The notes beneath the pieces are model-generated. The model was not told the origin of the DNA, made no database searches, and saw only the letters and a list, made by a program, of their open reading frames with translations. A DNA stretch of 64,000 bases from RBG-16-66-20 sp040752005 (lineage in GTDB: Bacteria > Pseudomonadota > Gammaproteobacteria > Burkholderiales > SG8-39): assembly GCA_040752005.1 (NCBI GenBank), contig JBFMFX010000014.1, positions 35,557-99,556 of the forward strand, in the 5' to 3' direction. Shown here in pieces: positions 8,642-16,322 of the stretch; position 1 is the stretch's first letter, and the number at the start of each line of letters is the position of its first letter. Position numbers and translations under genes: made by a program.

Positions 8642-8671
8642 CATCGGGCCGCGCCGGCGCCTTGATGTCCA

Positions 8672-10288
8672 TCAAAACCGCACCGGCTCGCGGTAGCGGC
8701 CGAAAACGTCCACCAGCATCCGGGTGATCTCGCCGACGCTGGCGTAGGCCTTGACCGCCTCCATGATCGCCGGCATCACGTTGACCCCGGCGCGCGCGTC
8801 CGCGCGTACCCGCTCGAGCGCCCGCGCGACCGACCGGCCGTCGCGCTCGGCGCGCACGCGCCGGAGCGCCTCGACCTGGGCCTGCGCGCCCGCCTCGTCA
8901 TAGGGGTGGAATTCGATCTCGCGCGGCGCCTCCTCGATCCGGTAGCAGTTCACGCCCACCTTGCGCACGCGCCCGGACTCGATGTCGAGCTGGCGCCGGT
9001 AGGCCTGCGCCGAGACCTTCGCCTGGATCGCGCCCTCGGCGATGAGGCGCACGATGCCGCCCTGCGCGTCCACCTCGGCCATGACCCTCTCCATCTTCGC
9101 GCGCATCTGATTGGTGAGCGTCTCGATGTAGTAGGAGCCGCCGAGAGGATCCACCGTGTCGGCGAGCCCCGTTTCCTCGATGAGGAGCTGCATGGTGCGA
9201 AGCGAGATGCGCTGCGCATATTCGCTCGGAATGGTGTAGGCCTCGTCGAAGCAGCACAGCGCCATCGTCTGCGCGCCGGCGAGCGCCGCGGCAAGCGCGT
9301 AGTAGGCGCCGCGCACGATGTTCACTTCCGGCTGCTCGAAGGTGAGCCCGCCGCCGCCGCCGCCGGCGATCATGCGCATCCACATGGACTCGGGCCGGGT
9401 CGCCCCGTACTGCTCCTTCATGATCTTGGCCCACAGGCTCCGGCCGGCGCGGAACTTCGCCACCTGCTCGAACAGGTTGCCGAAGATGTTGAAGTTGAAC
9501 GACAGCCGCCCGGCGAACTCGTCCACGTGCAGGCCGCGCCGGATCACCTCGTCGGCGTAGGCGCGCGCGATGCAGAACGCGTAGGCCATCTCCTCGACCG
9601 GATCGGCGCCCGATTCGCGGATGTGGTAGCCGCAGACCGACACCGGGCTGTATTTCGGCGCGTGCCGCGCGCAGTACTCGATCGTGTCGCCGACCAGCCG
9701 GATCGAAGGCTCGACCGGGAAGATCCAGGTGCCGCGGCCGATGTACTCCTTGAGAATGTCGTTCTGCGCGGTGCCGCGCAGCCGCGCGAGGTCGTAGCCG
9801 CGCTTTTCCGCCATCGCGAGGTACATCGCGATCAGGATCGCGGCGGCGCCGTTGATCGTGAGCGAGACGGTGATCCGGTCGAGGTCCACGCCCGCGAACG
9901 CGATCTCGAAGTCGCGCAGCGTGTCCACCGCCATGCCGACGCGCCCGACCTCGCCCTCGGCGAGCGGGTCGTCGGAGTCCAGCCCGCACTGCGTCGGCAG
10001 GTCGAAGGCCACATTGAGGCCCGTCTGGCCGTTGGCGATCAGATAGTGGAAGCGCCGGTTGGTATCGGCGGCGTTGCCGAAGCCGGTGTACTGGCGCATC
10101 GTGAACGGCCGCCGGCGGTACATCTCGGGGTGGATACCGCGCGTGAACGGATACTCGCCCGGCCGCCCGATCATCGCGGTGCCGCCGCTCGCCTCGACGT
10201 CCTCCGCGGTATAAAGCGGCTTGATCTCGATTCCCGACTCGTTCACGACCGGCCTGAGCGAGCGCTCCGGAGCGTCGTTCGGTTTCAT
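8672..10288 (-). CDS. Methylmalonyl-CoA-type mutase, large (substrate-binding) subunit
   Basis: 538 aa; the ATG at 10288 overlaps the stop of the B12 subunit (ATGA). It is the TIM-barrel half of a B12-dependent acyl-CoA mutase, without a fused cobalamin domain. The residues that set substrate choice can be read: Tyr67 in RQYTGFG and Arg185 in EYIGRGTWIFP, exactly 118 apart as are Tyr89 and Arg207 of Propionibacterium methylmalonyl-CoA mutase. Gln175 (AQND) and the GYH segment near 219-221 also match. Isobutyryl-CoA mutases have Phe/Gln at the two key positions. So despite the split architecture the binding site looks suited to methylmalonyl-CoA or another carboxylated acyl-CoA. Neighbouring epimerase and MeaB genes agree with this. 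Confidence 0.9.
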   Translation of the reverse strand: MKPNDAPERSLRPVVNESGIEIKPLYTAEDVEASGGTAMIGRPGEYPFTRGIHPEMYRRRPFTMRQYTGFGNAADTNRRFHYLIANGQTGLNVAFDLPTQCGLDSDDPLAEGEVGRVGMAVDTLRDFEIAFAGVDLDRITVSLTINGAAAILIAMYLAMAEKRGYDLARLRGTAQNDILKEYIGRGTWIFPVEPSIRLVGDTIEYCARHAPKYSPVSVCGYHIRESGADPVEEMAYAFCIARAYADEVIRRGLHVDEFAGRLSFNFNIFGNLFEQVAKFRAGRSLWAKIMKEQYGATRPESMWMRMIAGGGGGGLTFEQPEVNIVRGAYYALAAALAGAQTMALCCFDEAYTIPSEYAQRISLRTMQLLIEETGLADTVDPLGGSYYIETLTNQMRAKMERVMAEVDAQGGIVRLIAEGAIQAKVSAQAYRRQLDIESGRVRKVGVNCYRIEEAPREIEFHPYDEAGAQAQVEALRRVRAERDGRSVARALERVRADARAGVNVMPAIMEAVKAYASVGEITRMLVDVFGRYREPVRF

Positions 10289-10683
10289 CGCACGTTCTCC
10301 CGGATGAAGTTCACGATGTCCTCGATGCGCGAGCTGGAAGGGAAGATTCCCCGGAAGCCGAGCGCGGCGAGCGCCTCGTGGTCGCGCGCCGGAAGATTGC
10401 CGCCGATCACCCACAGCTTGTCGCCGAGGCCCGCCTCCTCCAATAGCGGCTTCAGCTTCCTGCAGATCGGCAGATGCGAGCCCGCCATCGAGGAGAGCGC
10501 GATCACGTCCACGTCCTCGTCCGCCGCCGCGCGCGCGATCGCCTCCGGCGTCTGCCGCAGGCCGGTGTAGATCACTTCCATGCCGGCATCCATCAGGCCG
10601 CGCGCGACCACCTTCGCGCCCACGTCGTGGCCGTCCAGGCCGGCCTTGGCAAGCAGCACGCGGATGCGTTTGGCGCCGCTCAC
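10285..10683 (-). CDS. Acyl-CoA mutase small subunit (cobalamin-binding)
   Basis: 132 aa from GTG 10683, which overlaps the acyl-CoA dehydrogenase stop (GTGA). It is a stand-alone B12 domain: RIRVLLAKAGLDGHDVGAK carries the DxHxxG motif whose His19 coordinates cobalt, followed by ALSSMAGSH and WVIGGNLPARD, the remaining nucleotide-tail contacts. It pairs with the large subunit encoded immediately downstream. Length fits small subunits of split mutases (about 130-145 aa). Confidence 0.93.
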   Translation of the reverse strand: MSGAKRIRVLLAKAGLDGHDVGAKVVARGLMDAGMEVIYTGLRQTPEAIARAAADEDVDVIALSSMAGSHLPICRKLKPLLEEAGLGDKLWVIGGNLPARDHEALAALGFRGIFPSSSRIEDIVNFIRENVR

Positions 10684-11813
10684 GCGCAGACCTCCTTGGC
10701 GATGACGAGCTTGAGGATCTCGCTCGTGCCGCCGCCGATCAGCGTGAAGCGCGCATCGCGCAGGTAGCGCTGCGCCGGGTATTCCATGGCGTAGCCGTAG
10801 GAGGCGAAGACGCGCGCCGCCTGGTCGGCGATCCTGACCGCCGTCTCGCTCGCGAAGAGCTTCGCCATCGCCGCCGCCGCATGGTGCGGGCGGCCGGCGT
10901 CGCGCAGCCACGCGGCGTGATAGACGAGGCGGGCCGCCGCCGCGAGCGCCGTCGCCATCTCGGCGAGCTTCATCTGGATCGCCTGGAAGCGGTTGATCGG
11001 CTTGCCGAACTGCCTGCGCTCGGCGGCGTAGCGCACCGCGGCATCGAGCGCCGCGCGCGCCAGGCCCACCGCCATCGCCCCGGTGATGATCCGGATCTCG
11101 GCAAGGGTCTTGCGCAGGTGCTCCTCGCCGTCGCCTTCCTGCCTCGACAGGCGGTGGCTCGCCGGCACGAAGCAGTCCTCGAACGAAAGCTCCGAGGTGG
11201 GAAGCGCCCACACCCCCATCTTCTCGATCGCCCGCCCGATGACGAGACCCTTGAAACCGCGCTCGACGAGGAAGATGGTGAGCTTGCCTGCGTCGCCGGC
11301 GCGCGCAAACACGGTGAAGAAGTCGGCGACCGGAGCGGAGGTGACCCACGTCTTGCGGCCGTTCAGGACGTAGCCGCCCTCGACGCGGCGCGCGCGCGTG
11401 GCGATCGCGCCGAGGTCGCTGCCGGCGTCCGGCTCGGTCATGCAGATCGCGCCGATTCGCTCGCCGCGCAGCGCCGGTTTCAGCAGCCGCTCGACGATGT
11501 CTTCATTGCCCAGCAGGTGCAGGAACTTGGTCCCCATCAGCGACTGCATCGCGGCGCAGCCGGCGAGCGACATCGAGCCGCGCGCGATCTCCTCGAGCGC
11601 AAGGCAGAACTCGACGAGCCGCATGCCGGCGCCGCCCAGCTCTTCCGGGTAGCGCATGCCGAAGAGGCCGAGGCGCCCCAGCTCGGAGAACAGTTCCCGC
11701 GGAAAGGCGTGCGCCTCATCGAGCGCCGCCGCCTGCGGCGCGATGCGCTCGTCGCAAAAGCGCGCGAAGGTGTCGCGCACCTGCTTCTGCTCGGGCGTGA
11801 GGTCGAAGTCCAC
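10680..11813 (-). CDS. Acyl-CoA dehydrogenase, catalytic glutamate not at the usual position
   Basis: 377 aa from GTG 11813 (MDFDLTPEQKQVRDTFARF). FAD/acyl-CoA signatures are clear: AICMTEPDAGSDLGAI, GRKTWVTSAPVADFF, ERRQFGKPINRFQAIQMKLAEM, and YGYAMEYPAQRYLRDAR. In short/medium-chain enzymes the catalytic base sits in YEGTSEIQ near the C terminus. Here the corresponding segment is IGGGTSEILK, with glycine instead of glutamate. Isovaleryl- and long-chain-type enzymes also lack it and use a glutamate in an earlier helix; this protein has a glutamate in LAEIRIITGA close to that place. Likely substrate is a branched or bulky acyl-CoA of the operon's pathway. Confidence 0.9.
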   Translation of the reverse strand: MDFDLTPEQKQVRDTFARFCDERIAPQAAALDEAHAFPRELFSELGRLGLFGMRYPEELGGAGMRLVEFCLALEEIARGSMSLAGCAAMQSLMGTKFLHLLGNEDIVERLLKPALRGERIGAICMTEPDAGSDLGAIATRARRVEGGYVLNGRKTWVTSAPVADFFTVFARAGDAGKLTIFLVERGFKGLVIGRAIEKMGVWALPTSELSFEDCFVPASHRLSRQEGDGEEHLRKTLAEIRIITGAMAVGLARAALDAAVRYAAERRQFGKPINRFQAIQMKLAEMATALAAAARLVYHAAWLRDAGRPHHAAAAMAKLFASETAVRIADQAARVFASYGYAMEYPAQRYLRDARFTLIGGGTSEILKLVIAKEVCA

Positions 11814-11816
11814 CGC

Positions 11817-12242
11817 CTAGCCCCCCTCGCCCAGCTCGCGCCACTTGTAGTCGATCAGTTCGAGCAGCACTCCGTTCACCGCCTTCGGGTGCACGAACGC
11901 AAACTCGCAGTCGCGAAACGGCCTCGGCCCCCCGATGAAGGGATAGCCCCTCGCCGCAAGCTCGGCCATCGCCGCGCGCGTGCTGTCCACGTTGAACGAG
12001 ATCAGCATCACGCCTTCGCCGCGCTTTTCGATGAACTTCGCCACCTCGCCGTCGGGGGTGAGCGACTCCATCAGCTCGAAGCCGACGCCGCCCAGCCAGT
12101 AGCGCGCGACGCGGATTTTCTCCGGCTCGTCCACGTAGGCGTCATCGGGCGCCTGCTTGCCGAGGATCGGCTCCCAGATCCTGCGCGCGGCCTCCAGATC
12201 GCGCACCGCGATACAGATGTGATCGATCTTGTTGACCTTCAT
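11817..12242 (-). CDS. mce: Methylmalonyl-CoA epimerase (VOC superfamily)
   Basis: 141 aa; the ATG at 12242 overlaps the thiolase stop (ATGA). KIDHICIAVRDLEAARRIWEPILG at the start, a central ELMESLTPDGEVAKFIEKRGEGV, and the C-terminal FVHPKAVNGVLLELIDY match methylmalonyl-CoA epimerases. His8, the glutamate of ELME and the final ELID glutamate are the expected metal ligands. It would interconvert (2R)- and (2S)-methylmalonyl-CoA or a close analogue before the mutase. Its place between thiolase and acyl-CoA dehydrogenase ties it to this pathway. Confidence 0.85.
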   Translation of the reverse strand: MKVNKIDHICIAVRDLEAARRIWEPILGKQAPDDAYVDEPEKIRVARYWLGGVGFELMESLTPDGEVAKFIEKRGEGVMLISFNVDSTRAAMAELAARGYPFIGGPRPFRDCEFAFVHPKAVNGVLLELIDYKWRELGEGG

Positions 12243-13456
12243 CGCGCCTCCCGGCGGCCGCTCACTTCGAGCACCACTGCCATCGCGGTGTCTCCGGCGG
12301 CGCAGCCGGTGAACAGACCCCAGCCGCCGCCGCGCGCCACCAGCTCCTCGATCAGCTCGATCACCGCGCGCGTGCCCATCGGCGCCTGCGGGTGGCCCCA
12401 GACGAGCGAGCAGCCGTAGTTGTTCATGCGCGAAAGCGGTACGCCGGTTTCGCGCGAGAACAGGATGTCGTTGACCGCGAACGGATTGTGCGTCTTCACC
12501 GCATGCAGATCGCCGAAGCCGATCCCGGCCTGCGCAAGCGCGCGGCGAGCCGCCGGCACCGGCGCCTCCGGCATGAAACCGAGCGCCGCCCGCGCCTGCC
12601 CGAAACCGTGCAGGCGGATGCGGATCGCGGGATCGCGCGAGAGGGCGCTCGCGCGCTCGGGCGAGGCAAGCACGATCGCCGCGCTGCCGTCCGCGGGATA
12701 CGTCTGCGCGCCGTAGGTCACCGTGCCGCCTTCGAGCACCGGCTTGAGCCTCGCCAGCCCCTCGGGGGTCGAGTGGCGCACGCCCTCGTCGCCCGCGAGG
12801 CTCGCCTGCGCCTTGCGGTACGACGGGTCCGGCACCTCGAACGGCAGCGTCATGTAGCGCTTCTGGAACGCCTGCTCGTTCGCCAGCGCCTCGCGGTACT
12901 GCGCCTCGCGCATCAGCACCACCTCGTGCTGCTCGGCGGTGCCGATGCGGTGCTTCGCCGCCACGTTTTCGGCGGTGCGGATCATCGCGTGCGGCCCGAG
13001 GGGATCGCAGTTGAAGTTGTCCATCACCCAGTCCTCGTGCTCGCCGGTGCCGCCCGGGCCGCGCGGGTTCGGGTAATAGAGGTGCGGGCCGTTGGATGTG
13101 CGGTCGCAGGTGAGCGCGAGCGTCGCCTGCGCGAGACCGCACTCGATCTCCTGCGCGCCGGCGAGCAGCACGCGCACGCCGGTGGCGCAGGCCTGCATCA
13201 GCGTCGGACCGCCCACATGGCCCGCCCCGGCGAGCCCCGCGAGCCACGGCAGGCCGTAGAACGAGTGCTTCTGCGGCACGCTGAAGCCGAGCACGCCGTG
13301 ATCGAGCGCCTCGGCGGGGATGTCGCGCCGCGCGAGCTCCTTCCTCGCGACGTAGGCGGCGAACTCGATCGAGTGCAGGTTCGCGAACGCGCCCTGCCAG
13401 CGCGCGAACGGCGTGCTCCAGTAGCAGCCGTAGGGAATTTCCGCCTTGTAGCGCAT
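12239..13456 (-). CDS. Thiolase-family protein
   Basis: 405 aa from ATG 13456. The acylated cysteine is Cys90 in LMQACATGVR. The C-terminal half has NNYGCSLVWGHPQAPMGTR (His near 355) and FTGCAAGDTAMAVVLE (Cys near 388), so all three thiolase catalytic residues are present. The N terminus (MRYKAEIPYGCYWSTPFARWQ) differs from standard acetyl-CoA acetyltransferases. It presumably cleaves the 3-ketoacyl-CoA of the pathway with CoA, or condenses in reverse. It follows the regulator gene by 14 nt and overlaps the epimerase by 4 nt. Confidence 0.85.
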   Translation of the reverse strand: MRYKAEIPYGCYWSTPFARWQGAFANLHSIEFAAYVARKELARRDIPAEALDHGVLGFSVPQKHSFYGLPWLAGLAGAGHVGGPTLMQACATGVRVLLAGAQEIECGLAQATLALTCDRTSNGPHLYYPNPRGPGGTGEHEDWVMDNFNCDPLGPHAMIRTAENVAAKHRIGTAEQHEVVLMREAQYREALANEQAFQKRYMTLPFEVPDPSYRKAQASLAGDEGVRHSTPEGLARLKPVLEGGTVTYGAQTYPADGSAAIVLASPERASALSRDPAIRIRLHGFGQARAALGFMPEAPVPAARRALAQAGIGFGDLHAVKTHNPFAVNDILFSRETGVPLSRMNNYGCSLVWGHPQAPMGTRAVIELIEELVARGGGWGLFTGCAAGDTAMAVVLEVSGRREAR

Positions 13457-13470
13457 GGGTGTGCGCCCCC

Positions 13471-14163
13471 TCAGCGCGCGGCCGCGCGCGGCTCGCGCTC
13501 GACCTCGATCTTCTCGATGAGAATCCGCTTGGCGTTTTCCAGATGCGCGCGCATCGCGGCTGCGGCGGCCGCGCCGTCTCCGGCCGCGAGCGCCGCCAGC
13601 AGGCGCCGCAGGCCCTTGAGCACCAGCGCGCGCACCGCCGGCTCATCCAGCGTGAAGGCGCGCAGATAGCGGACGTGGTCGGCGTACAGCCCGATCGCGC
13701 GAACGAGGCGCCGGTTCGGCACCAGCGCCATCCACGCGTCGCGGTAGCGGTAGTTCGCGTCCATGAACGCCCGGCCGTCGCCTGCCTCGTGCGCCTCGGT
13801 CATGTCCGCGAGCGCCTGGCGAAGCGGCGCCAGCTGCCTGCGGTCGGGCTTGCGCTCGGCCACCAGCCGCAGCGCCTCCGGCTCCAGCAGAAACCGCAGC
13901 GCGTAGATTTCCTCGATGTCGGCGCGGGTGAGCGCCGGGACCGTGAAGCTGCGCCCTTCGGCGACCACCAGCCCCTCGCTCGCCAGGCGCGCCAGCGCCT
14001 CGCGCACCGGCGTGCGCGACACGCCCAGCTGCGCCGCGAGCGCCGCTTCCTGCAGCGGCTGGCCGGTGGCGAGGCGCCCCGCGCGCAGATACTCTCGCAG
14101 CGTGGCGTAGACGCGGTCGCCGAGCGGCTCCGGGCGTTCGAGCGCTTCGAGCTTCGCCCCCAT
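13471..14163 (-). CDS. GntR-family regulator, FadR/FCD type
   Basis: 230 aa from ATG 14163. The N-terminal winged helix is clear: LGDRVYATLREYLRAGRLATGQPLQEAALAAQLGVSRTPVREALARLASEGLV. An FCD-type helical ligand domain follows (IEEIYALRFLLEPEALRL onward). It is the first gene of the minus-strand operon and diverges from hyuA, with GTATAC repeats in the 75-nt gap between them, so it most likely controls both units and itself. The inducer is probably an acid or CoA ester of the pathway. Confidence 0.9.
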   Translation of the reverse strand: MGAKLEALERPEPLGDRVYATLREYLRAGRLATGQPLQEAALAAQLGVSRTPVREALARLASEGLVVAEGRSFTVPALTRADIEEIYALRFLLEPEALRLVAERKPDRRQLAPLRQALADMTEAHEAGDGRAFMDANYRYRDAWMALVPNRRLVRAIGLYADHVRYLRAFTLDEPAVRALVLKGLRRLLAALAAGDGAAAAAAMRAHLENAKRILIEKIEVEREPRAAAR

Positions 14164-14186
14164 GATTGCGCGTTCCCGGTTTGTGC

Positions 14187-14207
14187 GTGTACAGTATACC
14201 GTATACC
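14187..14207. promoter_or_regulatory. Probable GntR operator between divergent units
   Basis: Two GTATAC hexamers, each its own palindrome, lie at 14194-14199 and 14201-14206, with a degenerate GTGTAC just before them. FCD-type GntR proteins typically bind GTnTnnACnAC-like or GTATAC-like palindromes. The AT-rich block stands out from the GC-rich surroundings and lies between the start codons of gntR and hyuA. Confidence 0.65.
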
Positions 14208-14238
14208 TCAGGGCCGAGGCTGTCAAGGACACGAGCGC

Positions 14239-16320
14239 ATGCGGATCGGGATTGACGTCGGCGGCACCTTCACCGACTTCGTGCTGCTGGAGGACGCGAC
14301 CGGCCGCATCGAGACCTACAAGTGCCTGACCACGCCGCGCGATCCGTCGGAAGCGATGATCGGCGGCCTGCGCGCGCTGGAACAACGCCTGCCCGGCACG
14401 ATCGCACGGCTGGAGGAGCTGATCCACGGCACCACGCTCGTCATCAACGCGATCATCGAACGAAAGGGCGCGCGCACGGGCCTGGTCACCACGCGCGGCT
14501 TTCGCGACGTGCTGGAGCTCGGCCGTGAGATCCGCTACGCCGCCTATGATGCGCTCGCCCGCATGCCGGAACCGCTGGTGCCGCGCGAACGCAGGCTGGA
14601 GGTCGCCGAGCGGTTGCGCGCCGACGGAGCCGTGCTCGAGCCGCTGGACGAAGCGCAGGCGCGCGAGACCGCGCGCGCGCTTGCGCGCCTGGGGGCCGAA
14701 TCGGTCGCGGTGTGCCTGCTGCACTCCTACGAAAACCCGGTGCACGAGCGCGCGCTGAAGCGCATCCTCGCCGAAGCGCTGCCCGGGGTACCGCTGTCCA
14801 TTTCCTCGGAGGTCCTGCCGCAGATCCGCGAGTACGAGCGCACGAGCACCACGGTCGCCAACGCCTACGTCAAGCCGCTCACCGAGTCGTACCTGCGGCG
14901 GCTGCGCGGGCGCCTCGCGGCCGAGGGCTTCCGCGGGCGCCTGTTCATCATGCTCTCTTCGGGTGGAGTGACCTCGGCGGAGACCGCGGCCGAGTTCCCG
15001 GTGCGCATCATCGAGTCCGGACCGACGGCGGCGGTGATCGCCGGGCAGTACTTCAGCCGGCTGTTCGACGTGCCGGAGATGTTCTGCTTCGACATGGGCG
15101 GAACGACCGCGAAATCCTGCCTCATCCAGAACGGTGTGGCGGGCGTCGTGCCCACGTTCGAAGTCGGCCGCGTCGAGCGCTTCCAGAAAGGAAGCGGCCT
15201 CACCATCCAGGTGCCGGTGGTGGACCTGATGGAGATCGGCGCCGGCGGCGGCTCGATCGCGCGCGCAAGCCGCTTCGGCACGCTGCAGGTCGGCCCGGAA
15301 AGCGCCGGCGCCGAGCCCGGCCCGATCTGCTACGGGCGCGGCGGGGCCGATCCCACCGTCACCGACGCCGACCTGCTCCTCGGCTATCTCGATCCGGACT
15401 ACTTCCTCGGCGGTGCGATGACGCTCGATGCCGAGGCGGCGCGCCGCGCGGTCGAGGAGCGGCTGGCGCGGCCGCTCGGCGTGGATCTTGTCGAGGCGCT
15501 CTGGGGCATTCACGACCTCGTCAACGAGACGATGGCAGCGGCGGCGAAGACGCACATCGCCGAGCGCGGCGGCAACCCTGCGCAGCTCACGCTGGCCGCG
15601 TTCGGCGGCGCGGGCCCGGTGCACGCCGCGGGGCTCGCGCAGAAGCTGGGCGCGCCGCGCATCGTCGTGCCGCCGAACGCCGGCGTCGGCTCGGCGCTCG
15701 GCTTCTTCACCGCTCCGCGCTGCTTCGATCTGGTGAGGAGCCACAAGGTGGAGCTTGCGCGCGCCGATTTCGCGCGCGTCGAGGCCCTGTTCCGGGAGCT
15801 GGAGGCCGAAGGCGAGGCGACGCTGCGCCGCGCCGGCGCCGAGGGACCGATCGAGTACGCGCGTGCGATCGAGGCGCGCTTCGTCGGCCAGGGCTCGGAG
15901 ACCGTGTTCGCGGTCCCGGAGCGGGATTTTTCGCGCCTTGCGCGCGAGGAAATCCGCCGCCGGTTCGACGCCGAATACACGCGCCTGTACGGCCGCACCT
16001 ACCCGGAGGCGCCCGTCGAGTTCGTGAGCTATCGCGTCCGCGCGAGCCTGCCGGTGAAGCCGCTCGAGCTGCCCAGGCTCGCGGCCGGCGCGCGGCGCGC
16101 GGCCGATGCGCTGAAGGGCAAGCGGCGCGCCTATTCGCGCCAGGCGCGCGCGTTCGTGCCGTTCGCGGTATACGACCGCTACCGTCTCGGGCCGGGGGCG
16201 CAGCTCGCCGGCCCGGCGCTCATCGAGGAGCGCGAGGCGACGGTGCTGGTTCCCGAAGGCGCCCGCGCCCGCGTGGACGAGTACGGGTTCCTGTGGATCA
16301 ACCTGGCGGAGGGGAACTGA
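14239..16320 (+). CDS. Hydantoinase/oxoprolinase family protein, A subunit
   Basis: 693 aa from ATG 14239. It begins RIGIDVGGTFTDFVLLE, an actin-like ATP-binding phosphate loop of the HyuA/5-oxoprolinase family. It has SSGGVTSAETAAEFPVRIIESGPTAAVIAG and FDMGGTTAKSCLI (second ATPase loop), then AFGGAGPVHAAGLAQKLG. Such subunits couple ATP hydrolysis to opening of cyclic amides (5-oxoproline, N-methylhydantoin) or, in acetone/acetophenone carboxylases, to carboxylation of ketones. The 3' end is 2 nt from the B subunit. It is transcribed divergently from the mutase operon and shares its control region. Confidence 0.88.
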   Translation: MRIGIDVGGTFTDFVLLEDATGRIETYKCLTTPRDPSEAMIGGLRALEQRLPGTIARLEELIHGTTLVINAIIERKGARTGLVTTRGFRDVLELGREIRYAAYDALARMPEPLVPRERRLEVAERLRADGAVLEPLDEAQARETARALARLGAESVAVCLLHSYENPVHERALKRILAEALPGVPLSISSEVLPQIREYERTSTTVANAYVKPLTESYLRRLRGRLAAEGFRGRLFIMLSSGGVTSAETAAEFPVRIIESGPTAAVIAGQYFSRLFDVPEMFCFDMGGTTAKSCLIQNGVAGVVPTFEVGRVERFQKGSGLTIQVPVVDLMEIGAGGGSIARASRFGTLQVGPESAGAEPGPICYGRGGADPTVTDADLLLGYLDPDYFLGGAMTLDAEAARRAVEERLARPLGVDLVEALWGIHDLVNETMAAAAKTHIAERGGNPAQLTLAAFGGAGPVHAAGLAQKLGAPRIVVPPNAGVGSALGFFTAPRCFDLVRSHKVELARADFARVEALFRELEAEGEATLRRAGAEGPIEYARAIEARFVGQGSETVFAVPERDFSRLAREEIRRRFDAEYTRLYGRTYPEAPVEFVSYRVRASLPVKPLELPRLAAGARRAADALKGKRRAYSRQARAFVPFAVYDRYRLGPGAQLAGPALIEEREATVLVPEGARARVDEYGFLWINLAEGN

Positions 16321-16322
16321 CC

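Noticed and set aside
8672..10683. Isobutyryl-CoA or 2-hydroxyisobutyryl-CoA mutase
   Set aside because: The split subunits suggested it, but Tyr67/Arg185 match methylmalonyl-CoA mutase at both discriminating positions.
13459..14238. 5' extension of the hyuA frame by 260 codons
   Set aside because: The extension is antisense to gntR and lies before the operator; the protein family starts at the RIGIDVGGT motif.
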